Assembly (NCBI RefSeq): GCF_000003815.2
Contig: NC_049979.1
Location: 19,974,291-20,038,290 of the forward strand
Source of the DNA: Branchiostoma floridae
Lineage: Eukaryota; Chordata; Leptocardii; Amphioxiformes; Branchiostomatidae
Direction of reading: 5' to 3'
Length of the DNA stretch: 64,000 bases
Shown here: in pieces, positions 44,466 to 54,490 of the stretch
Layout of the letters: every line of letters begins with the position of its first letter
Position numbering within the stretch: position 1 is the first letter of the stretch
Position numbers and translations under genes: made by a program
The notes under the pieces: model-generated
Told to the model about the DNA's origin: nothing
Databases searched by the model: none
The model's input: the letters and a program-made list of their open reading frames with translations, nothing else

Positions 44466-45185
44466 CTAGAAAGGCCGACATTTGCTTGGGAGCAAATACA
44501 GCATATTGCAATCCATCTTCATATGCATGCCAATCCCAAATTTAACAATTTTTGATTGATGTACACCATAGGTGTGAATAGAGCCCTGTGGCTACATAAC
44601 ATAGGCACCTTCATACCAAATTTCAGACCATTTGGTTTTCATTCATGGGTACAAGAGCCAAAACTTAACATTTTTAGTCCGTAAATGGCAAAAAATCCCA
44701 AAATTCATCAATTTAAAGTATTGTATGCCCAAAGTGAAAATGAAGTACTGTGGGTACTTGCCAGACACACTTTCGTGCCGAATTTCAGGTCATTAGGTTT
44801 TCATACAAGGGTATAGGAGCCAAAAGTATTCATTTTTTGTCAAAAATAGCCAAAACCCTAAAATAACTCATTTTTAAAGTGATCTATGGAGAAAGAGATG
44901 ATGGTTTTCTGTGCTGATATGTCCAATGCACCTCTGTACCAAATTTCAGGTCATTATGGTTTAATACCAGGGCACAGGGGCCCAAAATATATATATTTTG
45001 TCTAAAAATGACCAAAAACCCTAAATATCAAAATTTCTAAGGCCTCTATCAAAAAAGTGAAAAAAACACCTGGGGGTATTTGCTATCCCTACCGCCATGC
45101 CAAATTTCAGCTCATTTGCCACAAAAGTGAAAAAGTTGAATCGACTTGAAGATTTTGACAGGAGAAGAAGAAACTCAGCAAAAAC
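44466..45185 (-). mobile_element. Non-autonomous Helitron-like element 1 with ~160-bp internal repeats
   Basis: Read on the minus strand the 3' end is canonical: a perfect 7-bp hairpin ATTTGCT-CCCA-AGCAAAT (44480-44497), ten bases, then CTAG (44466-44469), matching the Helitron CTRR terminus. The body has about 3.5 diverged monomers of roughly 160 bases, each with ccaaatttcaggtcattt near one end. No Rep/helicase frame. Organisation resembles the pearl/HINE elements of molluscs (established class; membership is inference). Confidence 0.75.
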
Positions 45186-46306
45186 TAGAAAGGCCGACAT
45201 TTGCTTAGGAGCAAATACAGCATATTGCAATCCATCTTCATCCTTGAGAAAATCCCAAAATTCAACAATTTGAAATAATGTTTGCTGAAAGGGAAAAGGA
45301 AGTACTGTGGGCACTTGTCCTACACACCTTCATGCCGAATTTTAGGTCATTTGGTTTCAATATAAGGGCATAGGAGCCAAAAATATACATTTTTAGTTAA
45401 AAATGGCTAAAAATCCCAAAGTAACTCATTTTATAAGTGCTCTATGAAGAAAGTGTTGATGGGGTCCTGTTGTCATATGTCCAATTTACCTTTGTACCAA
45501 ATTTCAGGTCATTTGGTTTACATACAAGGGCAAAGAAGCCAAAATATACATTTTTTAGTCAAAAATGACTGAAAACCCCAAAATAACTCATTTTTCAAGT
45601 GATCTATGAAGAAAGTGTCGATGGGGTCCTGTGAGCATATGTTCAATGCACCTCTGTACCAAATTTCAGGTCATTTGGTTTCTATACAAGGGCATAGGAG
45701 CAAAAAATATACATTTTTAGTAAAAAATGGCCAAAAACCCTAAAATAACTCATTTTTGGAGTAAACAATGAATGAAGCGTTGATGGGGTTCTGTGGTCAT
45801 ATGTCAAACGCACCCATGTACCAAATTTCAGGTCATTTGGTTTTAATACAAGGGCATAGGAGCCAAAAATATACATTTTTAGTCAAAAATGGCCAAAACC
45901 CCTAAAATAACTCATTTTTGAAGTGATCTATGAAGAAAGTGTTGATGGTTTTCTGTGCTCATATGTCCAATGCACCTCTGTACCAAATTTCAGGTCATTA
46001 GCTTGTAATACCAGGGCACAGGGGCCCAAAATATATATATTTTGTCTAAAAATGACCAAAAACCCTAAATATCACAAATTCTAAGGCCTCTATTAAGAAA
46101 GTGAAAAAAACGCCTAGGGGTATTTGCTATCCCTGCCTTCATGCCAAATTTCAGCTCATTTGGCCCAAAAATGAAAAAGTTGAATCCATTTGAAGATTTA
46201 TTCAGGAGAAACAAAGAAAAAACAGTATATTGCAATCCCATACTATGTATGGATTGCAATATAACAATATATTGCAATCCCATACTATGTATGGATTGCA
46301 ATATAA
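45186..46306 (-). mobile_element. Non-autonomous Helitron-like element 2, abutting element 1
   Basis: It has a second CTAG end (45186-45189), a hairpin ATTTGCT-CCTA-AGCAAAT (45200-45217) and about 5.5 monomers (motif starts near 45333, 45497, 45658, 45820, 45980 and 46142, period about 162). Its 5' side ends with two 38-base near-palindromes built from tatattgcaatcc (about 46226-46305). Host sequence resumes at 46307, so elements 1 and 2 together sit between A (44465) and T (46307). Confidence 0.75.
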
Positions 46307-46450
46307 TGAAGCTGTCTTCTGTCGCTGTGAACAGGGTTTGAAAAGCTACATAGAAAGTTAGTATGCGGTTATTATTTTAGAAAACATGCACTGATGTCTC
46401 CTGTTTATATGTAAAACGACAAAAACAGTGTTATGCACTTTAATACTGAC
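46307..46450. repeat. RTK-upstream repeat R2, copy 2, right part
   Basis: Resumes exactly where 44465 stopped: tgaagctgtcttctgtcgct, ttgaaaagctacat, ttattattttag and cactgatgtctcc, as in the uninterrupted copies at 31.07 and 47.41 kb. Confidence 0.8.
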
Positions 46451-46489
46451 AGAAGTTTGCCCTTAAGCTTAATGAATTCTTAAGGCTTA

Positions 46490-46960
46490 CTTAAACCGAG
46501 TAAGCCTTAAGTTGGGTGCAACTTGGGTGAACTTCACTCGTGATAACTCGCAATGGTGCCTCGTACGTGGCGGAAGTACGTCGTAATTGAATTTTTACAG
46601 GAATGAAAAATCATAGATAATATGTCCTACGGTTGCGTTGTACTACTGATAGTTCGCCTAACAGCAACAACAACAACTAATGTTGTTTGTTACCTATTAT
46701 TATCCTGTCCATGTCAAACTCCATTTGTATTGTCTTTGTCTCCGTCAACATAGCTAGTCCTTTGTAATAGCCACAAACTTGTTGGACAGCCCAACCGATA
46801 AATAAAACAACAACAACATGGTAGCCTGAAATACGTCATTTGTACAGGCACCATTTCCGTGTGAGACCTTTCGTTGTGTCTCCATGCCATGGTGTCGAGG
46901 ACATGTAAAGGTACCATTTCCCTCAAAAGGCACCATTTCCTTCAAAAGGCACAATCACCA
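46490..46960. repeat. RTK-upstream repeat R1, copy
   Basis: Complete R1 with gtacgtcgtaattgaatttt, ctgatagttcgcctaacagc, cttgtaatagccacaaactt and five caccatttcc units. Confidence 0.8.
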
Positions 46961-47179
46961 CATTCTCTCCCTCGGCAGTGGAGATGAAAATAAAATAGAA
47001 ATGAGTAGTTGTTTACGAGTTGTTTTCCAGCTGCTTTCGAATTCTGATCGGTTGTGCGTGCTTGTTTTGACAGGTTTTAGGCGGTTTCGAGTTGCTTTCG
47101 GTGTTATTCGAGTTGTTCCCGGTAGATTTCAAGTTGTTTACCGCTGTTTTCGGTTGTTTTCGGTAGTTTTCGGTATTTA

Positions 47180-47570
47180 GTGAGACCGGAAGCAAACTGT
47201 TGTCATTGGGTTCAAGTTTCCCACGTCAGTTGCTTTGACAGCTCGCCTCAAGTTACAAGTAAAGTGAAGAGGCAGGTAAACCAGTTAGACTGCGTTTGCA
47301 GACAGTAGTGACATTGACAGATCAGCACTGCAAGCTTGAAGATCACTGACGTTGTCGCCAACTTTTCGTCACAGGTGGGAATATAATCTTTTTAGTGTAC
47401 AGGTTCGAGGAAATGAAGCTGTCTTCTGTCGCTGTGAACTGGATTGAAAAGCTACATGAAGGTATTACGCAGTTCTTATTTTAGAGAACATACACTGATG
47501 TCTCCTGTTTATATGCAAAACGACAAAAAAGTGTCCTACACTTACTGACAGAAGCTTGCTCTTGTGCTTA
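47180..47570. repeat. RTK-upstream repeat R2, copy 3
   Basis: Runs from gcaaactgttgtcattgggt through cacaggtgggaatataat and atgaagctgtcttctgtcgc to cactgatgtctcctg. Each R2 copy contains cac(a)g|gtgggaat, which could act as a splice donor, but no frame supports an exon. Confidence 0.8.
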
Positions 47571-47599
47571 ATGATTCTTCTGGTTTTCAAAATGGCGAT

Positions 47600-48200
47600 A
47601 ACGCCGAAAATGTCGTTGCGTTGCACTACTGATAGTTGCCTAACAACAACAACAACTAATTTTGTTACCCATTAATATCCTGTCCTTGTCAAATTCCATT
47701 TGAATTGTCTTTGTCTTCGTCAGCATGGCTAGTCCTTTGTAATAGCCACAAACTTGTTTGGCAACCGATAAATAAAACAACAACACCAACAACACGGTAT
47801 CCTGAAACTCCTTTTGTACAGGCACCATTTCCGTATGAGACCTTTCGTTGTGCCTCCATGCCATGGTGTCGAGGACATGTAAAGGCACCATTTCCTCCAA
47901 AAGGCACCATTTCCTCCAAAAGGCACCATTTCCTCCAAAAGGCACCATTTCCTTCAAAAGGCACCATTTCCTTCAAAAGGCACCATTCCTTTCTAAAGCT
48001 TAAAGGCACCATTTCCTTCAAAAGGCACCATTTCCTTCTAAAGCTTAAAGGCACCATTTCCTCCAAAAGGCATCATTTCCTTCAAAAAGGCACCATTTCC
48101 TTCTAAAGCTTAAGGCCATTTCCTTCTAAAGCTTAAAGGCACCACTTCCTTCAAATGCATCATTTCCTTCGAAGGTTCAAAGGCGCCATTTCCGTGTGTG
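47600..48200. repeat. R1 copy with an expanded caccatttcc minisatellite
   Basis: After the standard R1 body, 47820-48195 is an array of about 17-20-bp units, consensus aaaggcaccatttccttc, roughly sixteen copies with some longer units holding taaagctt. Long frames on both strands here (rich in WCLLEEMVPF-type repeats) are products of the array. Confidence 0.85.
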
Positions 48201-48780
48201 AGTGTGTGACTAGGGCAATCCTTGCTGCTCCGTTCCGCACCACTTGGAGGCGTTTGATGTTTCTAGCCAGTGTTGTTTTTCCCATACAGGGAACAGTAAA
48301 TCCAAGTGAGAGTTCTTCCTTATCCTATATAAGTAAGTTTGTGCCTCATTCTGTTCAGTTGACTCATGCTTGTAGCTCTAGCGGTGGCGCTTTCCCTATT
48401 CGCTTGTTGTTCCCACTAGCATTGATTTTCTTTTCCCATTGTTCAACGTAAGCAAACTGTTGTCACTGGGTTCAAGTTTCCCTCCTCAGTGACTTTGACA
48501 GCTCGCCTCAAGTTACAATACAAGTAAAGTGAAAAGACAGGTAAACAGGTTATTAGTGACAGTAGTGACATTAATAGATCAGCACTGCAAGCTTGAAAAT
48601 CGCTGAAGTTGTCACCAACTTGTCTCACAGGTGGGAATATCCTCTAGTCACCAACTTGACTCACGGGTGGAAATATCCTCTATTTTTGCACAGGTTCTAG
48701 GTGAGGGAGTGAAGCTGTCTTCTACTAAGATCTGTCACTGTAAATAGGGTTTGAAAAGCTACACACAGAGTTACCATGTA
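48200..48780. repeat. RTK-upstream repeat R2, copy 4
   Basis: Shares gctgctccgttccgcaccac and cgctttccct with 44.1 kb, then aaactgttgtcactgggttc, gatcagcactgcaagcttga and the paired caacttg(t/a)ctcac(a/g)ggtgg blocks (the latter locally duplicated at 48615-48675). Confidence 0.75.
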
Positions 48781-48789
48781 GTTATTTTG

Positions 48790-49145
48790 TTCAGGCACCA
48801 TTTCCATGTGAGACCTTTCGTTGTGTATCCATGCAGTGGACATGTAAAGGTACCATTTCCTTCTAAATGCACCATTTCCTTGGCCTTCTAAAGGTACTAT
48901 TTCCGTGTAAGGCAGTTTGCATTGTGCCTCTATACCATGGTGTCAAGGACATGTAAATGCACCATTTCCCTCTAAATCTAATGGCACCATTTCACATGTA
49001 AAGGCACCATTTCCTTCTAAAGCACAATTTCCTTCTAAAGGCACCATTTCTTTCTAAAGGCACCATTTCCTTCTAAAGCACAATTTACCATTTCCTTCTA
49101 GAGGCACCATTTCCTTCTTAAGACACCATTTCCTTGGGTGGTGTA
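48790..49145. repeat. R1 remnant with caccatttcc minisatellite
   Basis: About a dozen units of cacc-atttccttctaaagg type, some truncated, directly before the leader region of RTK3. Confidence 0.8.
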
Positions 49146-49402
49146 GGTGGAGTAACTCATGGATGGCGATACTGGCTCGCTAGGCTATCTGCCCATCTGA
49201 TGTCATGCCGCATGCCATAAAATGTGCTGGAAAAAAAAAAAGACAAACTCATTTTACATATTGTACTCATAGACAGAGAAATTTATGTTGGTTCATTCTT
49301 GCTATCTGTGTTAGTAGACATGACTTTTCAACATGAAGTTTTCAACTGTAACAAAAGAGCCGCGTTTATGTAGTAATTTCTGATTGTTTGTGTTTTGTTC
49401 AG

Positions 49403-49545
49403 TCCCAAAGAAGACGTGATCCCAGCCGGACAAATTAACAGCAAGAAGAAACAGAAAGTGGCGTCCAAGAGGAAAGGATTCACCTCGTCATCAGCGAGAG
49501 GAAATGTGGTAACAGGCTAGTTCTACGTTACTCTACGAAGATTAG
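49403..49545 (+). promoter_or_regulatory. RTK3 leader after conserved 3' splice site
   Basis: The acceptor tttgtgttttgttcag ends at 49402, 143 bases before the start codon. The leader aligns with RTK1 (aacagaaagtggc, tcatcagcga), but frames are not preserved, so it is untranslated. Confidence 0.5.
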
Positions 49546-52239
49546 ATGATGCTGCGTGTGGCGTTCTGTACTGCACTTCTGCTGCTGTCTGGCTTCCAGG
49601 CTTATCAAGACCTTTTCATTTCGGGTGAAAACGTCGAAATACCCGAGGATGTGCCAGTTGGTAGCAAAGTGGTGCGGCTCAGAGATTTTCTTGATGCCAG
49701 CGTTAATTCCACAGATAAACGCAATGGGACGTTTTGGTCGGTAAACATCACCGCAGGGGACGGTTCGGGACGTTTTGGGGTTCGTGCGGAGAACTTGACG
49801 TTGATCGTGGCGGCTCCGATGGACTACAAGTTAGAGCCGCGGTACAACCTGACGGTGGAGCTGACTGATAACGGCAACAATAACGTTCTGTACGTGATCA
49901 TTGTCATCGTAGTCATGGACGTGCCGGGATACCCGCCATTCTATAACAAACGGTGTGAAACGCCAGTCCTTCTGGGCAGAGAGGGCGACAGGGTCCTCGG
50001 GGATTATACCGTACTCAGCAGTGATGAGGGGTTTTATACGTATGTTAACGGAGAGATTATTTACTCGTACGCTTATGACTATCTTCAGACCGATTTGCCA
50101 ATGACGTACCCGGCTAATCTCGTCTTGAAAGGTGATTGTTCCGGAAGATTCGTTGGAAGCACAAGCGCACTTATAGACGACTTGTCTCCACTCATCGTGG
50201 TGCTTCAAGGACAACAAGGCAGAGCCGAATTCATATGTCGGGACCGAGATGGGAGGAACAAGGGGAACATTACTGTATTGGACATTTCCCTCGATGACGT
50301 CGACTTGCCTCAATGGGCACAAAGTCGTCAGTTCCAAACGGACGAAGGTGATAGTTTTTTCTTTATATTTCAGTTGATTGAAATATGGTCCACATCATCA
50401 TACTGGATACGATGTGGCGGTAACTTCAGGCCCCCCGTTGCGGACGGGGCCTGGCTGGTGGAATGGGCATTTCACTACAACGTAACAGGGTGTCCTGTGG
50501 GATCTTACGGTGTGTACTGTGACAAGGATTGTGTTTGTCAGAACGGTGCCCGTTGCCATGGCTTTAACGGTGCGTGTGAGTGCCGTCCGGGCTGGAGAGG
50601 ACGAGCCTGTGACATCTCCTGGCCTGAGGTCGTCATCATCGCGTCACCTGGCGATTTAGTCGTGAAGTACATCGGTACCAATCTGACTTTAACCTGCCTG
50701 GCCCCACATATCAACGTAGCAAATATGACATGGGCTTATCAAGCAGGAAAAAGACGTGATGACACAAATGTCATTGAAGAAGGGAAAGCACGGAACAGTT
50801 CCATCAGCTTTCAGCCGATTCTAGAGTCAGCTAACGGCAGGTATAGTTGCATGGTACAGGACGAAGATGGTGAACTGTTTAATGCGACTTTCATTCTAAA
50901 CGCCACGAAATGCCGACCCAACTATCATGGGGAAGATTGCAGCCAAGTGTGTGACTGTGAGTACGGAGTGACGTGTGACAGGTGGGAGGGTTGTCTGTGT
51001 CCTCCGGGCCGTCATGGAGACAGGTGTGAGCACACATGCGCACCTGGCACATTCGGGTGGAACTGTAGTATGAACTGCAATTGTGAAAACAACGCCAGGT
51101 GTGATCCAGTCAATGGCAGCTGTATTTGCGCTGAAGGACAGTCGGGTGAGTTTTGTCAGATTGTTTCCATTTCTGGTAATAATCAAGTCGTCGTTGTAGT
51201 GTTGGCGTCCGTTATCCCGACCATTGCTATAATCGGCTGTATCGTGACTGGAGTCCTGGTAAAACGACGCCACCGTCGCTCAAGAAGTCCAGAACACCCA
51301 ACCATGGACTTAGTCTTAGAAACATTTTCATCATGGGAAGTAGAGAAAGAGGACATCCGTTTAGAACACATGATCGGTGAGGGAGAGTTCGGCCATGTCG
51401 TACGGGGAAGACTGCGCGTGCCCGAAGGATACGAGGTTTTGGTGGCCGCTAAAAGTATCCGGCCTGACCGCATGACAGCCTCTGCTGTCCGTGACTTTCG
51501 CCGCGAAATGACCACCCTCACCAGGATCCACGAGAACAAAGATGGTCACCCGAATGTGGTGAAGCTTTATGGGGTCGTGACTAAGTCTGAGCCGCAGTAC
51601 ATCCTTGTAGAGTACGCGAGCAATGAAGAACTGAGGCGGTACCTGTGGAGTCTGCGTGAACATCTCAAGACCACGGGGAATAGCAAACTGCTGGAACGGC
51701 TAGGTTTTGCTTGTGACGTTGCCAGTGGGTTATCGGAGCTGGCACGTCTGAAGATCGTGCACAGGGACATCGCAGCTCGTAATGTCGTCATCAGCGACAG
51801 GAAGGTGGCAAAGATCGCTGATTTCGGGCTGTCGCGCGACGTTTATGTTTCCTCTGCGTACAAACGCACCAACCGGGGCGGGGAGGAGGAGCTGTTGCCG
51901 CTGAAGTGGATGGCCCTGGAGTCGTTACGGGACGGGGTGTACACGTGCGAGAGTGACGTGTGGTCGTACGGCGTGCTGCTGTGGGAGATCGCCAGCTTTG
52001 GGGAGGAGCCGCGCTATGCTGGTGGTCCGATGCACCCGGACGTGTGCACACTGTTGGAGCTGCTGAGGAAAGGAGTCCGTCTGCAGCAGCCGGAGAACTG
52101 TCCCAAGTCTGTGTACAAGATCATCAGGTCCTGCTGGATAGTCGACCCATTGAAGCGACCGACGCCTGATGAACTGTTTCAGAAGATGGACCAAATGAGG
52201 CCACAAAGACAAGCTGCGATCCTGGCCAATAGGATTTGA
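49546..52239 (+). CDS. Receptor tyrosine kinase 3: same architecture, single coding exon
   Basis: 897 residues, with the same order of signal peptide, cadherin-like, EGF, Ig, EGF, EGF, membrane helix and kinase. G-loop, VAAKS lysine, HRDIAARN and DFG are intact; the activation loop has YKRTNRGG instead of YERTNRGG. The start reads MMLRVAFC; the second Met has the better match to the other copies. It is a mosaic: the TFWSV codons (49729-49743), NCNCENN and GNNQ near the membrane agree with RTK2, while 50189-50448 is identical base for base to RTK1. The juxtamembrane is a few residues shorter. Located 7.8 kb after RTK2, with most of that gap filled by R1/R2 copies and Helitron-like DNA. Confidence 0.93.
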   Translation: MMLRVAFCTALLLLSGFQAYQDLFISGENVEIPEDVPVGSKVVRLRDFLDASVNSTDKRNGTFWSVNITAGDGSGRFGVRAENLTLIVAAPMDYKLEPRYNLTVELTDNGNNNVLYVIIVIVVMDVPGYPPFYNKRCETPVLLGREGDRVLGDYTVLSSDEGFYTYVNGEIIYSYAYDYLQTDLPMTYPANLVLKGDCSGRFVGSTSALIDDLSPLIVVLQGQQGRAEFICRDRDGRNKGNITVLDISLDDVDLPQWAQSRQFQTDEGDSFFFIFQLIEIWSTSSYWIRCGGNFRPPVADGAWLVEWAFHYNVTGCPVGSYGVYCDKDCVCQNGARCHGFNGACECRPGWRGRACDISWPEVVIIASPGDLVVKYIGTNLTLTCLAPHINVANMTWAYQAGKRRDDTNVIEEGKARNSSISFQPILESANGRYSCMVQDEDGELFNATFILNATKCRPNYHGEDCSQVCDCEYGVTCDRWEGCLCPPGRHGDRCEHTCAPGTFGWNCSMNCNCENNARCDPVNGSCICAEGQSGEFCQIVSISGNNQVVVVVLASVIPTIAIIGCIVTGVLVKRRHRRSRSPEHPTMDLVLETFSSWEVEKEDIRLEHMIGEGEFGHVVRGRLRVPEGYEVLVAAKSIRPDRMTASAVRDFRREMTTLTRIHENKDGHPNVVKLYGVVTKSEPQYILVEYASNEELRRYLWSLREHLKTTGNSKLLERLGFACDVASGLSELARLKIVHRDIAARNVVISDRKVAKIADFGLSRDVYVSSAYKRTNRGGEEELLPLKWMALESLRDGVYTCESDVWSYGVLLWEIASFGEEPRYAGGPMHPDVCTLLELLRKGVRLQQPENCPKSVYKIIRSCWIVDPLKRPTPDELFQKMDQMRPQRQAAILANRI

Positions 52240-54210
52240 TAACTTTTCTTTCAGTCCATTCTCTGCCTTGTACAGGTTTCATAAACCAACCAATCAATAT
52301 ACATCTAAGCCAATGAACCCTCTGAATCTATTGAAATTCTAAAACAAATCATTGTAAAGTGGATATATGGATATATGTGGGCACCCACATCTAGATTTTC
52401 AGGTAATTTTCTATTAGTACCTGGGCACAGGTGCCAAACCAAACATTTTTAGTCTGAAATAGCAAAAGGGTCCCAATATAAACCGCCCTGAATGAGTATA
52501 TTTAGAAAGTTTTGATGAATTAGAAGTTCTGTGCGCATATATCATTGGCGCTCGTAGTCCAAATTGCGGGCATGGTAAAAATAAGAAATTTATGACATAA
52601 TTATGGGTTAATTATGCGTCATAGTCTGCCACCTAGACACACATGTACTGGCACCTTTGTAAATATTTTATTTAGAATTTTTTTTTCTGTTGGTCCTTAT
52701 TACTATTAGAATGCATTGTTTTCGTCAAATGTTTTTTTTTACTCTGAAGGTTATGTGGTGTATATCTCAAGAACCGCTGGAAGGATTGGAATAGGTTTTG
52801 GTAGGTGGGTACATGGGTGTGTGGTGATGGTGCAGGTTGAGTTTGGGCCTCCTGTTGGTTGACCTTGGTACTGCAGTAGCACGTTTTGTATTATGTTTTT
52901 GCACATGGACTTGCTGTGGTGTTGATTGTTATGTGGTTGATAGGTGTAAAGTTGATGCTTATTTGGTGTAAATTTCGACCTGCTAGCTGTTTGCTGTGGA
53001 TCTGTAGGGTTGTTTGTTTTGTGGATGTTTGCTGTTTTCGGCGAATTTCATATTAACCGTGGATGGGTTGCCGTTATATTTGTAACGTGGTTAGTTGTTG
53101 GGGATCCAATCTTGGCTTCGCAATTTTTGGTCTTTTGGTGGTTGACTGCAGTACTCCAGCATGTACTTTACTTTAACATTTTTTGTATGTTTTAACTGCC
53201 CCGTTGTAAGAAGTGGTCTAGTCCTGTGATAGATTAACAAGAGTGACACCAAGGGTCAGAGTTGCTGAAATATAGGTCAGAAATAGAGGTCAACGCGCTA
53301 GATTATATATCAGTTACAGTCTTGAGTTTGGAGGAAATTGTTACAATGTTTTATATGGATTGTATATTATACGTGTTCGGGTGTACATGTCCGACACCAC
53401 ATTTTTCTCATATTTAGACCAAGAAAAAGGTCAGTTGTTTTATTGATATGTTTATAGGGGCCGTGTATTATACGTGCGAGAAGGGGTAAACATGTAATAC
53501 ATTACATTTCTCATTCATCTACATGTGTTACCGACCGAGTGGACACAATAACAGAGTTCTGACCCAAAAAATAAGCGGCTGCTCGAATACATGTTGCAGT
53601 TAGCGATGGGACATTCCGTTTTAGCCCATGTGATCTCAAACTTTAGATTGGTGAAAGTTTGTTTGTAACTGAGAAAAATTAAAGAACAATGTTCGATAGC
53701 CGCGCGCTAGGTCGGTGGTACACAGTTGTGGTGGCAGCGAAAAAGGGCCCATTGTTGTGCGTGAATAACAACATTTTGTAATTGTCACAAACAGACAGAG
53801 ATGTAAACATATCAACTGCAAATTATGCAAACTATGACTTAATTTGTATATGACGGAGTTCTGTAATCCCAGTGTTTTATGATAGTTTACCTAAATGTAC
53901 TCAAGGCCAAATATAAAATCAACAGATTCTAATTATGTAAAGGAGGTCCTCATTTGCAAAAGTGCTATGATTCCTAAGAAGGAAATGTTTGGAATTTTAT
54001 ATACTATATATTCTATATATATTGAATTTTTATACAATATATTATTTGCTAAGGTATGTTTGAACGTCACTGAATCAGACACAAACTTTCAAATATAACG
54101 CATACTGCAGTGGGTAAATCTCGGTAAAGATTGTTAGAAGTTGTAAAAAATGTATACGGTCACACTCATAGACCGGTTTTTATCCAAGGAAAATGTGGAT
54201 ATGCAAATAT
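52240..54210. other. RTK3 3' UTR start, then about 1.85 kb of extra DNA
   Basis: The first 115 bases match the 3' flank of RTK1 up to caaatcattg. RTK1-like flank resumes only near 54223. Between them lie one diverged Helitron-type monomer (about 52380-52570, with tgggcacaggtgccaaa and catttttagtc) and a second repeat-like stretch (52750-52870, tatctcaagaaccgctggaa). No gene is recognised. Confidence 0.5.
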
Positions 54211-54490
54211 AAGTATACGCCTGGGGTCCAAACGGACCCAATACAGTCGGATTAGGATTACGTATACTTAATCTAGATCTATGCTTACTACATTACTCAA
54301 GATAGTATTTCATGTAATATGCATTATTAATATCATTTACAACTTGATTTGATTTATTTGATTTGATAAATGGTGACCGGTTTATACGCCTTTAGCTTCT
54401 TACCGCTCTTGCACAGTTGTAGTGCCATTTCTTATTGTTTGCATTTATTGTAATCGGTATTTGGTTGTGCAAAATAAACAATAAACAAGT
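54211..54490. repeat. Displaced copy of the RTK1 3' flank
   Basis: 54223-54370 aligns with 36611-36750. Tandem AATAAA hexamers at 54473-54486 could serve as poly(A) signals on the plus strand. Confidence 0.55.

Noticed and set aside
47640-48106. 105-133-codon frames on both strands with regular repeats
   Set aside because: The regularity comes from the caccatttcc minisatellite; several frames are open at once and all are low complexity.
47820-48195. CRISPR-like direct repeat array
   Set aside because: Units are adjacent without unique spacers and the genome is eukaryotic; it is a minisatellite.
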